Of a stretch of 12,305 bases of DNA, positions 6,958-12,305 are shown in pieces; the stretch's first letter is position 1, and the number at the start of each line of letters is the position of its first letter. The notes beneath the pieces are model-generated. The model was given only the letters and a program-made list of their open reading frames with translations. It searched no databases and was not told the DNA's origin. The position numbers and the translations under genes are program-made. Origin of the DNA: an uncultured Lachnospiraceae bacterium (GTDB lineage Bacteria; Bacillota; Clostridia; Lachnospirales; Lachnospiraceae); assembly GCA_945643825.1 (NCBI GenBank), contig CALZEZ010000021.1:1-12305 (forward strand), in the 5' to 3' direction.

Positions 6958-8092
6958 TGCTCTCCCCCTTTTCTTCAAACAGATACAGTGGTGAAAGGAC
7001 AATCTCTCCATGCTCCATTCCCATCACCTCCATAAGCTGAAGCACCTTTCTTGATTTATCGCGTAACCTCCCCAGATGTACGATAATATCAATTCCACTT
7101 GCAATCTGTCCCCGAATCGCTTCTAACGGAAGCGGCATCCCCATTAACACCATAGTTTCGAGCCGGTTCAGCATATCCTTTGCACTGTTGGCATGTCCTG
7201 TCGACATGGAGCCATCGTGTCCTGTATTCATCGCCTGCAGCATATCAATCGCTTCGCTGCCCCTCACCTCACCGACGATCACTCGATCCGGTCTCATCCT
7301 GAGACTTGCCTTAATCAACTCCCTGATCGTTATCTCTCTACATCCTTCTACATTGGCATTTCTTGTCTCTAAGGATACGAGGTTTGGAACCCTGTGAATC
7401 TGAAGCTCTGCGCTGTCTTCAATCGTAATGATGCGTTCTTCTTCCGGAATAAAATTGGATAGAACATTGAGAAACGTCGTTTTGCCAGAGCCTGTTCCTC
7501 CACAGACCATGATGTTATATCGCGCACGCACGAGCCTACTTAAGAAATCACTCACCTCCTTTGTAAGCGACCCAAGCTCCAACAGCTTTTCCATTGAGAT
7601 TGGCTTATCCGGAAATTTCCGGATTGTCAGTATCGGGCCGTTTAGCGCAATTGGATTTAATACGATATTTACACGAGAACCATCTCCCAGTCTGGCATCC
7701 ACAATCGGTGAAGATTCATTAACCACGCGGTTGCAGGAAGCTACTATCTGCTGAATAACATCCTGAAGCTTCTCCTCGGAATCAAAGGCTGTATCCCATT
7801 TCCGTATACTGCCATTTTGCTCAACGAAGATATTCTGCGTTCCATTTACCATAATCTCAGTAATGTCAGGATTCTCCACCAGTTCCTGTAAAATATCCAA
7901 CTGTCTGAGAGATGAAAACAGCTCCCGCCGCATTCGCAGGCGCTCGTCCATGTCGATCGGCTGTTTCTTGGAAGCAACAACAATCTGCTCATCAATAATC
8001 TCAAAAATTTCTTCCTCGGTATTCTCTCTCGAGAAATCAATCGAGGAGAGAACCGCTTCCTTGAGATTCTCCTTCATCTCCTTCCAGTTCAT
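6875..8092 (-). CDS. tadA: TadA/CpaF-family pilus assembly ATPase
   Basis: This 405-aa secretion ATPase of the type II/IV (VirB11/CpaF) family powers pilus assembly at the cytoplasmic membrane. Its motifs are intact: Walker A G-G-T-G-S-G-K-T-T at about 198-206, Asp box I-I-T-I-E-D at about 221-226, Walker B V-I-V-G-E-V-R-G at about 271-278, and His box T-G-H-D-G-S-M-S-T-G-H-A at about 290-301. The N-terminal domain carries the conserved I-T-E-I-M-V-N-G segment (78-84) and D-A-R-L-G-D-G-S-R-V-N (132-142). Length is normal for the subfamily. The ATG overlaps the tadZ-like stop (ATGA) with only a weak ribosome site, so translation is probably coupled. The 3' end overlaps tadB. Confidence 0.95.
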   Translation of the reverse strand: MNWKEMKENLKEAVLSSIDFSRENTEEEIFEIIDEQIVVASKKQPIDMDERLRMRRELFSSLRQLDILQELVENPDITEIMVNGTQNIFVEQNGSIRKWDTAFDSEEKLQDVIQQIVASCNRVVNESSPIVDARLGDGSRVNIVLNPIALNGPILTIRKFPDKPISMEKLLELGSLTKEVSDFLSRLVRARYNIMVCGGTGSGKTTFLNVLSNFIPEEERIITIEDSAELQIHRVPNLVSLETRNANVEGCREITIRELIKASLRMRPDRVIVGEVRGSEAIDMLQAMNTGHDGSMSTGHANSAKDMLNRLETMVLMGMPLPLEAIRGQIASGIDIIVHLGRLRDKSRKVLQLMEVMGMEHGEIVLSPLYLFEEKGESNGKIIGTHEKVNELVHREKLEAAGIKL

Positions 8093-9105
8093 GCGTCATA
8101 ACACCAGTCCTCTCGCAGAAGATTCTTCGTGTAATCGGCTACGTCTCCATAGGTGAATTGCTCGATATGAGCAGGAATCTGTCGAAAGACAGGGAATCTT
8201 TTCTGGCTTGTTTTCTCTAAGACATCCGTGTAATCCAGCCCTCTTAGCATGGCCTCATACTGTTCCATTTTGGCAAGGGCAAAGCCATCCTCTCTGGTAA
8301 TCGTATAGACCTTTTCGCAAAAGCGAAGGATATCCAATAACCCATTCATGTGCTCTGACAGGTCAAGTATCACATACTCATAGCTGCTGTTATGTTCCAG
8401 ATAGCTAAAAATCTCCCTCCATTTCTCCCCTCGTATAGAAGCCAGTTCCTGATAATTTTCAAACGGCGGAACATAGTCAAGCTCATTCATCTGCAAAACC
8501 ATATGCTCCAGCCGGTAGATAAACTTCTCTCTCGCACAGTCGTAGAAATAGACCAGATCTGTCATGTTATACTGTGGCGACGGATGAAAGATCCTCGACA
8601 ATCCGCTAAAGCCCTCGAAGTTTAAGTACAGCGTCCTGTGCTTTTTGGCAAGGAGCTGTCCCAGTGTCATCGCAAAGGTTGTCTGCAGGCATCTTCCAAT
8701 CGGTGTATAGATTCCGATAAAATGCAGCTTTCTGTCCACGCAGGGTGCTGATAACGGCGGTGGACTTGTTCCATCCGCATAGCTTTGTAAAATCTGTGTC
8801 ACGATATGATCTGCTGCCTGATAGCGAAAGATCTGCTGTTTGCCCACCGCCGGATGATTCTGTAAAACAAACAGATTTCCAATCCGATCCTCCCACTTCG
8901 CGACTCGTTCCGATAACTCCTCTGCAATTAACAGTATCTCAATCTCCTGTTGCTTAAGAAATGCAATCAGATCCTCAATGTTCTGATAGGAATAGATCGC
9001 AAACTCGCGTTCCAGCCGTTCTTCAACGACATTCAAAAAGCGCTCCAGATAAATGACATTATTGTCACATATTGCAAAATTCTTTTGCTCACAACCCAAA
9101 AGCAT
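8089..9105 (-). CDS. tadZ: TadZ/CpaE-like protein with degenerate P-loop
   Basis: This 338-aa protein has an atypical receiver-like N-terminus (about 1-110: I-E-I-L-L-I-A-E and similar alternating strands) and a MinD/ParA-like domain from about 127 on. In the family the P-loop region reads like G-x-G-K-T-T; here the equivalent stretch is G-I-Y-T-P-I-G-R-C-L-Q-T-T-F-A, so the Walker A lysine is absent although the following helix and L-Y-L-N-F-E strand are kept. D-L-S-E-H-M-N matches the switch region. TadZ proteins localise the Tad machine, often at a pole. The ATG at 9103-9105 is used; a GTG directly before it is equivalent. It overlaps the upstream peptidase by 17 nt and leads into tadA by ATGA. 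Nucleotide binding is doubtful. Confidence 0.82.
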   Translation of the reverse strand: MLLGCEQKNFAICDNNVIYLERFLNVVEERLEREFAIYSYQNIEDLIAFLKQQEIEILLIAEELSERVAKWEDRIGNLFVLQNHPAVGKQQIFRYQAADHIVTQILQSYADGTSPPPLSAPCVDRKLHFIGIYTPIGRCLQTTFAMTLGQLLAKKHRTLYLNFEGFSGLSRIFHPSPQYNMTDLVYFYDCAREKFIYRLEHMVLQMNELDYVPPFENYQELASIRGEKWREIFSYLEHNSSYEYVILDLSEHMNGLLDILRFCEKVYTITREDGFALAKMEQYEAMLRGLDYTDVLEKTSQKRFPVFRQIPAHIEQFTYGDVADYTKNLLREDWCYDA

Positions 9106-9610
9106 CACCTGCCCTTCCCATATAAATTAATAAAACGCCAAGTAAGACCGGAAGTGAAAACCGAATACTGCTTCCCGGTTCTCCGGTATGTTTATATCGC
9201 CTGATGTTCCCGCTTCGAAGCGTCGTGAGAACATAACCGGCAAGGTACTGCATTCTCGTCACATAGTTGCCATGAAGGCACATCTTGACAAGTGAGAGCG
9301 CCGCGCCGATCACAAAGGATGCAGCCATGCAGAGCAGGGAATCCCGTAACCCCAGAAAGGCACCTGCTACTGCAAGAAGCTTGACATCACCTGCACCCAG
9401 TGTGCCAATCCGAAAGAGCAGGAACAACAGGATAACCGGAGCCGTCATGCCAAGCACTGCCTGAATAATCCCATGCATGCCGTAGGCTCGGCCCTGATAC
9501 CAGACGGAAAGTATCACGCCGGCTGCAATCAGGCCATTCGGGATTCTGTCAACGCAAAAATCCATCAAAACGGCAAGCAAAAGGATGATGAATAGTACAG
9601 TAATACGCAA
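9089..9610 (-). CDS. cpaA: Canonical Tad prepilin peptidase (A24, CpaA/TadV)
   Basis: This 173-aa polytopic membrane aspartyl protease is the first gene of the tad operon. The first catalytic aspartate is in L-M-D-F-C-V-D-R-I-P-N (D17, with the usual I-P-N) and the second in T-L-G-A-G-D-V-K (D75). About five membrane segments are seen. It should remove the leader of the Flp pilin at the Gly cleavage site. The start is TTG (9608-9610), because no ATG precedes the first membrane helix and GAGGTGAT, an extended match to 16S rRNA, lies directly upstream. The C-terminal 60 residues (from about N-Y-V-T-R-M-Q) carry a long loop with R-R-Y-K-H-T-G-E-P and a last helix. It overlaps tadZ by 17 nt. Confidence 0.87.
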   Translation of the reverse strand: MRITVLFIILLLAVLMDFCVDRIPNGLIAAGVILSVWYQGRAYGMHGIIQAVLGMTAPVILLFLLFRIGTLGAGDVKLLAVAGAFLGLRDSLLCMAASFVIGAALSLVKMCLHGNYVTRMQYLAGYVLTTLRSGNIRRYKHTGEPGSSIRFSLPVLLGVLLIYMGRAGDAFGL

Positions 9611-9688
9611 TCACCTCTTCTCCATCTATGAACTTATTTCTTATTTGGGGAGTTTTAAAAAAGATTTTAGAATGTAGAATGTACTTGC

Positions 9689-9717
9689 ATTATACGGAGC
9701 GGCAAGTGATTTGTCTA
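9689..9717 (-). promoter_or_regulatory. Sigma-A-type promoter of the tad operon
   Basis: On the minus strand TAGACA (9712-9717; 5 of 6 matches to TTGACA) and TATAAT (9689-9694; perfect) are separated by exactly 17 bp. Transcription should begin near 9682, giving a leader of about 72 nt before the TTG of the prepilin peptidase. Flanking DNA is AT-rich. It sits just downstream of bofA, so the tad operon has its own vegetative promoter. No clear operator was seen. Confidence 0.75.
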
Positions 9718-9753
9718 TAGAATTGTCGCAAAAAATCAAAATTTGTAAAAGAC

Positions 9754-10026
9754 TCACAAAAAAAGTAAAAATCGAAGCACAAAAAGCCCTGCAGCCCCCG
9801 GAATTCCTAGAAAGCCGCATGTCAAAAGGGTAATAAAATTTAACCCGATCGTGTCGGTAATCTGGAAATAAAGCAGTATTTTATTGCCAAACCAGATGAC
9901 TGCAGCACCGATAACCGCGCGAAACAGAAAATTTAAAAGCAGGATTCCTGCCTTTTTAAAGCGCACAAGCAGTACGACAACTACGCACACTCCGATAATG
10001 ATTGCTGCCTGCATCCATTTATCCAT
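9754..10026 (-). CDS. bofA: BofA-family sigma-K processing inhibitor
   Basis: This 90-aa membrane protein has two or three hydrophobic stretches and the family signature near its C-terminus: G-L-N-F-I-T-L-L-T-C-G-F-L-G-I-P-G-A-A-G-L. In spore formers BofA sits in the outer forespore membrane and restrains the SpoIVFB protease that activates pro-sigma-K. The ATG at 10024-10026 is chosen since GAGG lies 7 nt upstream. A longer 118-aa reading would add a 28-residue charged, unfamily-like N-terminus. It is divergent from the yaaL-like gene. In Bacillus subtilis yaaL and bofA are adjacent and co-directional, so the neighbours are kept but the orientation differs. A TACAAT hexamer at about 10050-10055 might be its -10 element, without a convincing -35. 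Confidence 0.85.
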   Translation of the reverse strand: MDKWMQAAIIIGVCVVVVLLVRFKKAGILLLNFLFRAVIGAAVIWFGNKILLYFQITDTIGLNFITLLTCGFLGIPGAAGLFVLRFLLFL

Positions 10027-10171
10027 AGGGCTACCTCGACGAAAAGGATTCACATCATATTGTATGAGGTCACTTGTCCGTCTATGTCTTTTTTTCCAGA
10101 TACCAGGCAAAATGGTATATTAAGCCAAACCTTGGGCATACTCTCATTATATAAAGTCAAAGGAGCTGCCT
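10027..10171. promoter_or_regulatory. Divergent intergenic region between bofA and the yaaL-like gene
   Basis: This 145-nt AT-rich spacer must carry both divergent promoters. On the plus strand a TATATA/TATAAA motif (10148-10155) lies just before a strong AAAGGAG ribosome site, but no -35 at proper spacing is apparent. On the minus strand TACAAT near 10050-10055 is a -10 candidate for bofA. Assignments are weak. Confidence 0.3.
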
Positions 10172-10462
10172 ATGAAGTGCTATTTTAGTCAAAGCCCTCT
10201 CCATAAACAACAAGAGCATCCAGAGAATTATCTCTTAGATGCTCTTAAGGAAACGCAGTATCATCTTGAAAATGCGTATAACGGTTTTAATCACGCGATG
10301 GATCCGGAATTAATCGACTGCTATGTCTATGAAATGACTGCACTCACCAAGCGGTACGATTATCTGCTGCGTCAGATCGCGATCTGCCGCCCCGGCACGG
10401 AAAAGTTGCAATCAGACGAGGAAGCCTCTTTTACTCCCCTGGTCGGTCAGGTTCTCGCATAG
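10172..10462 (+). CDS. yaaL: DUF2508/YaaL-family protein
   Basis: This 96-aa soluble protein is helical and rich in charged and aromatic residues. It matches the small YaaL/DUF2508 family: L-L-D-A-L-K-E-T-Q-Y-H-L-E-N-A-Y-N-G-F-N, then M-D-P-E-L-I-D-C-Y-V-Y-E-M and K-R-Y-D-Y-L-L. The biochemical function of the family is not known. The location next to bofA supports the call, because yaaL and bofA are neighbours in many Firmicutes. Start ATG 10172 has a perfect AAAGGAG 6 nt upstream. It is the only confident plus-strand gene in the window. The 3' end overlaps the fliS-like gene tail-to-tail by 51 nt, and the last 17 codons are within that overlap. Confidence 0.8.
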   Translation: MKCYFSQSPLHKQQEHPENYLLDALKETQYHLENAYNGFNHAMDPELIDCYVYEMTALTKRYDYLLRQIAICRPGTEKLQSDEEASFTPLVGQVLA

Positions 10463-10888
10463 CGCGCCCTTTCCATAGGTAAGTCCGGCGTAAACAACCT
10501 GGCTGTTTCCCATAACAGGTCCGCGTTTGTCCTCGCTGCTAATCGACCGGTAGGCGTCCCGCAGACCGCCAATTGTCGTCTCTACTGCATCTAACGGCTC
10601 CACCCGGCCTCCCGCTGAGGCTTTTGAAAGCTGTCCAATGCAAAATCCGTAAAGGGAGCGAAGATTATCACTGATCGGTTGTCCGTCACGAACCGAGTTT
10701 AATAGCTCCAGCATGGTATTTCCTGCATGGCTCACTGCCAGGCGAAATCCGGTCAGCTCACCCATTTCATGAAATTCACGGGCTTCTTTGATATAATCTG
10801 TTACCATTTCATATAGAATTACACACAGGTCGGTCGGATTTGCCTGCGTTATCCGTGCTGTATAGCTTTTTTTCTGTTCATCCTTCAT
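10412..10888 (-). CDS. fliS: FliS-like flagellin export chaperone
   Basis: This 158-aa protein has the FliS helix pattern: Y-T-A-R-I-T-Q-A-N-P-T-D-L-C-V-I-L-Y-E-M near the N-terminus (the family has a similar S-P-E-E-L-I-L-M-L-Y-D region) and a C-terminal Y-R-S-I. FliS binds the flagellin C-terminal helices in the cytoplasm and delivers it to the flagellar export gate. The gene follows flagellin on the same strand, fitting the role. It is longer than typical FliS (about 125-135 aa): residues about 125-158 are an extra tail, and the last part overlaps the yaaL-like gene in antisense. The ATG at 10886-10888 has GGAG 6 nt upstream. Upstream codons run through the hairpin array and are not used. 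Confidence 0.75.
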   Translation of the reverse strand: MKDEQKKSYTARITQANPTDLCVILYEMVTDYIKEAREFHEMGELTGFRLAVSHAGNTMLELLNSVRDGQPISDNLRSLYGFCIGQLSKASAGGRVEPLDAVETTIGGLRDAYRSISSEDKRGPVMGNSQVVYAGLTYGKGALCENLTDQGSKRGFLV

Positions 10889-10901
10889 ATTAATCTCCAT
10901 T

Positions 10902-11032
10902 CCGCAGACGCTTTGCGTCGGAGGAATCGCAAGCCAAATGTCAGATTTGGCTTTGCGATAGGAGCTACTTTGTGGCGCCTGCGGCACAAATAGCTGTGTG
11001 AAAAATCATCGCATCAGCATGATTTTTCACAC
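10902..11032. repeat. Array of four tandem hairpins between flagellin and fliS-like gene
   Basis: Four inverted repeats are packed into 131 nt. First, 10902-10921 has a CCG/ACGC stem with TTT loop and a 3-nt bulge. Second, 10926-10959 has 14-nt arms with one bulged base and a 5-nt loop. Third, 10963-10995 has AGCTA then TTTGTG pairing with CACAAA then TAGCT. Fourth, 10996-11032 is a perfect 14-bp stem with a 9-nt loop. In addition CCGCAG (10902-10907) is complementary to CTGCGG (10979-10984), so a branched fold is possible. No U-tract follows the stems in the flagellin direction, so this is not a textbook terminator. It may act as a transcript processing or stability element, or be a dispersed palindromic repeat. 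Confidence 0.8.
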
Positions 11033-11043
11033 TATATCCACCT

Positions 11044-12189
11044 TTACTGCAAGAGCTGCAAGACCTGGGAGGGACGCTCATTGGCTTGCGCAAGCATCGC
11101 CATGCCGGACTGGGCAAGCACCTGCTTCGTCGTATAGTTGGTCATTTCCTCCGCCATGTCCACATCCATGATCGTGGAGTAGGCAGCGGTCATATTCTCA
11201 TGTGTTGTGTCAAGTGAACTGATCTTATGCTCCAAACGGTTCTCATAGGCTCCAAGCCGGCTTCGCACAGAAGAAATGTAATCGATTGCCCCTGAGATAG
11301 AGTCAATGGCCGAAAGACAGCCCTCCTTGGATGTATAATCAAGCTTATCAATCTGAAGGTGGCTCAGGCTTACATTCGGAATGCGAAGCTCCATGATCTG
11401 GCCTTCATTGGCACCCACCTGCATGCGCATCGCACCGATTCCTGTCAGCTCCAGGGAAAGTGCATTGGCCGTGGTATCCAGATCCCCTGACAGCTTCAGC
11501 TGTATCTCATACCCGCCGTCTCCCTGCAGGGTAAGCGTGTCTCCCTTATAGGAGGTTACCTTCATCTGAAGTGTGTCATCTGCAGTGCCGCCTTTCAATT
11601 TTCGCTTTACATCAACTACCATATCCTCCGGCTCAACTTTACTGATCTGTCCATCTACCATTGTCACTTTCAATTTCGTAATATCATAGGTGCCGGCCAG
11701 CACATCGTCGGAATAGCTCAGCACTTTTACTTTCTCGTCAGCACTGTAGCCCTTCAAGTCAAAGGTTCCGTCAAGAATGCTCTGTCCGTTAAACTGGGTT
11801 TCGGAGCCGATGCGGCTGATTTCCTCCTGAAGCTGCTTAACCTCGTCCTGCAGCGTCTTTCTGTCTGAATCGGACATCGTTCCGTTCGCACCCTTTATCG
11901 CAAGCTCATTCATGCGCTGGAGCATCTCCGTTATCTCGGAAAGCGCTCCGTCCGCTGTACGTACAATCGAAATTCCCTCGTTTGAATTGTCTTTGCCGAC
12001 CTGCAGGCCCTCTAATTGCAGGTTCATCCTCTTGGCCATAGCAAGTCCGGAGGGGTTGTCCTTGGCATTGTTAATTTTAAGTCCTGAGGAGAGTCTTTTA
12101 GTCGACTCTGAGAGCGAATTGTCATTGCGGTTTATGGAGTTATTGCTGACCATCGCGGTTGCGTTGTAGTTGATTTTCATGCTTCCCAT
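11044..12189 (-). CDS. Flagellin (filament subunit)
   Basis: This 381-aa flagellin has both conserved ends. The N-terminal D0/D1 (1-145) includes M-K-I-N-Y-N, then S-T-K-R-L-S-S-G-L-K-I-N and A-K-D-N-P-S-G-L-A. The C-terminal D1/D0 (290-381) includes S-R-L-G-A-Y-E-N-R-L-E and D-M-A-E-E-M-T-N-Y, ending A-M-L-A-Q-A-N-E-R-P-S-Q-V-L. The D1 stretch L-Q-R-M-N-E-L-A (90-97) corresponds to the TLR5-recognised site of classical flagellins. The middle (about 146-285) is a short variable domain. It is exported through the flagellar pathway and polymerises outside the cell. The ATG at 12187-12189 is chosen since AAGGAAGGG lies 7 nt upstream; the more family-like MKINYN start (12178-12180) would have a 16-nt spacing. 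No promoter is visible, because tnpB-like sequence ends 23 nt upstream. Confidence 0.95.
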   Translation of the reverse strand: MGSMKINYNATAMVSNNSINRNDNSLSESTKRLSSGLKINNAKDNPSGLAMAKRMNLQLEGLQVGKDNSNEGISIVRTADGALSEITEMLQRMNELAIKGANGTMSDSDRKTLQDEVKQLQEEISRIGSETQFNGQSILDGTFDLKGYSADEKVKVLSYSDDVLAGTYDITKLKVTMVDGQISKVEPEDMVVDVKRKLKGGTADDTLQMKVTSYKGDTLTLQGDGGYEIQLKLSGDLDTTANALSLELTGIGAMRMQVGANEGQIMELRIPNVSLSHLQIDKLDYTSKEGCLSAIDSISGAIDYISSVRSRLGAYENRLEHKISSLDTTHENMTAAYSTIMDVDMAEEMTNYTTKQVLAQSGMAMLAQANERPSQVLQLLQ

Positions 12190-12196
12190 ATTTTTT

Positions 12197-12205
12197 CCCT
12201 TCCTT
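12197..12205 (-). promoter_or_regulatory. Flagellin ribosome binding site inside the possible omega-RNA guide position
   Basis: AAGGAAGGG on the minus strand lies 7 nt before the flagellin ATG. It starts 3 nt after the end of the TnpB-type RNA scaffold (12208), so it occupies the position that would be the guide of an omega RNA. Confidence 0.65.
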
Positions 12206-12207
12206 AC

Positions 12208-12269
12208 GTGAACTACCCACCACTTATAGAAGTGGGGGCTTCTAGGATGCTTCGCATCCGTCTAAGAAG
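12208..12269 (-). ncRNA. Omega-RNA-like 3' scaffold of a TnpB element (partial)
   Basis: On the minus strand two hairpins stand in series. The first (12239-12269) has a GGATGC/GCATCC stem, a 3-nt loop, and outer CTTCT/AGAAG arms. The second (12216-12238) has CCCCCACTT pairing with AAGTGGTGGG through one bulged base and a 4-nt loop. The segment ends in TAGTTCAC. Overlap of the tnpB 3' coding end with a hairpin tail ending just before a guide is the layout of IS200/IS605 omega RNAs. Recognition is from memory; no homology search was possible. Confidence 0.55.
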
Positions 12270-12305
12270 TTTGATATTTATGTTTCCACCTATTTCTAGG
12301 CAATC
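12213..12305 (-). CDS. tnpB: TnpB-like protein (IS200/IS605-type or domesticated), C-terminal 30 codons
   Basis: This frame is open from the window edge to a TAG at 12213-12215. The 30 residues end L-L-R-R-M-R-S-I-L-E-A-P-T-S-I-S-G-G; the E-A-P-T-S-x-x-G-G ending is characteristic of clostridial TnpB/OrfB proteins of IS200/IS605 elements. TnpB is an RNA-guided endonuclease whose own mRNA 3' end yields the guide RNA, fitting the hairpins inside this 3' end. The RuvC catalytic residues lie upstream, beyond the window, so it cannot be told whether the protein is an active nuclease, a nuclease-dead regulator or a relic. It is in the same direction as flagellin, with its stop 23 nt before the flagellin ATG. 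Confidence 0.6.
   Translation of the reverse strand, partial: DCLEIGGNINIKLLRRMRSILEAPTSISGG

Larger units (their letters stand above)
12208..12305 (-). mobile_element. Probable right end of an IS200/IS605-family element (truncated by the window)
   Basis: The TnpB-type C-terminus, the terminal subterminal hairpins and an abrupt switch into the flagellin leader after TTCAC (12208-12212) together suggest the right boundary of an IS200/IS605-type or tnpB-only element. Its left end and the rest of tnpB lie beyond 12305. These elements have no terminal inverted repeats, so the boundary is approximate. Confidence 0.5.

Noticed and set aside
10027..10110. Longer 118-aa BofA reading.
   Set aside because: The extra 28 residues are charged and unlike the family; GAGG precedes the ATG at 10024-10026.
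10889..10987. Extension of the FliS-like protein upstream through the hairpin array.
   Set aside because: It would need a non-standard start and code through palindromes; the ATG at 10886-10888 has a clear ribosome site.
10996..11032. Perfect hairpin read as a rho-independent terminator of flagellin.
   Set aside because: No U-run follows the stem on the minus strand (AGCTATTTG), and it belongs to a larger array.
12254..12278. Sigma-28-like promoter for flagellin (TAAA with 15-nt spacer).
   Set aside because: The -10 part matches only 4 of 8 positions and overlaps the tnpB-like coding end.
1..12305. CRISPR array, tRNA or rRNA genes.
   Set aside because: No regularly spaced direct repeats, cloverleaf with CCA-type end, or rRNA signature was seen on either strand.

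Overview
The window looks like chromosomal DNA from a motile, spore-forming member of the Clostridia, probably Lachnospiraceae. That placement rests on the gene families present: a Gram-positive-style Tad pilus locus with no outer-membrane secretin, a BofA-type sporulation protein, a DUF2508/YaaL protein, a TLR5-type flagellin and a FliS-like chaperone. Genus and species cannot be read from the sequence alone.

Left and centre (about 145-9610, all on the minus strand) is one compact tad operon. Ten genes overlap or nearly abut and are transcribed right to left from a near-consensus sigma-A promoter (-10 TATAAT at 9689-9694, -35 TAGACA at 9712-9717, 17-bp spacer). The order is a canonical prepilin peptidase (CpaA/TadV), a TadZ-like receiver/P-loop protein with a damaged Walker A loop, TadA ATPase, TadB, a TadC with an extracytoplasmic Ig-like insert, a 66-70 aa Flp pilin, a DUF5702/TadG-like membrane protein, a TadE-like protein with two cysteine knuckles, a second, divergent prepilin peptidase, a second TadE-like protein, and a membrane-anchored DUF6382-FHA protein. 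The expected logic is that peptidases mature the Flp and TadE-like prepilins, TadA drives assembly through the TadB/TadC platform, TadZ localises the machine, and the FHA protein may add a phospho-threonine input. A possible further gene begins at the left edge.

The middle right (9754-10462) carries bofA on the minus strand and a divergent yaaL-like gene on the plus strand. The yaaL-like gene runs tail-to-tail into a fliS-like gene with a 51-nt coding overlap.

The right end (10412-12305, minus strand) is a flagellar cassette: flagellin, then a dense array of four hairpins, then a FliS-like chaperone. Directly upstream of flagellin, in place of an ordinary promoter region, are the last 30 codons of a TnpB-like gene ending EAPTSISGG. 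Its 3' end folds into two hairpins like the tail of an IS200/IS605 omega (guide) RNA. The scaffold ends 18 nt before the flagellin start codon, so the position that would act as the guide lies on the flagellin Shine-Dalgarno sequence. This junction is the most interesting item in the window. It may be an ordinary IS insertion or a domesticated RNA-guided regulator of flagellin; the rest of the gene is outside the window.
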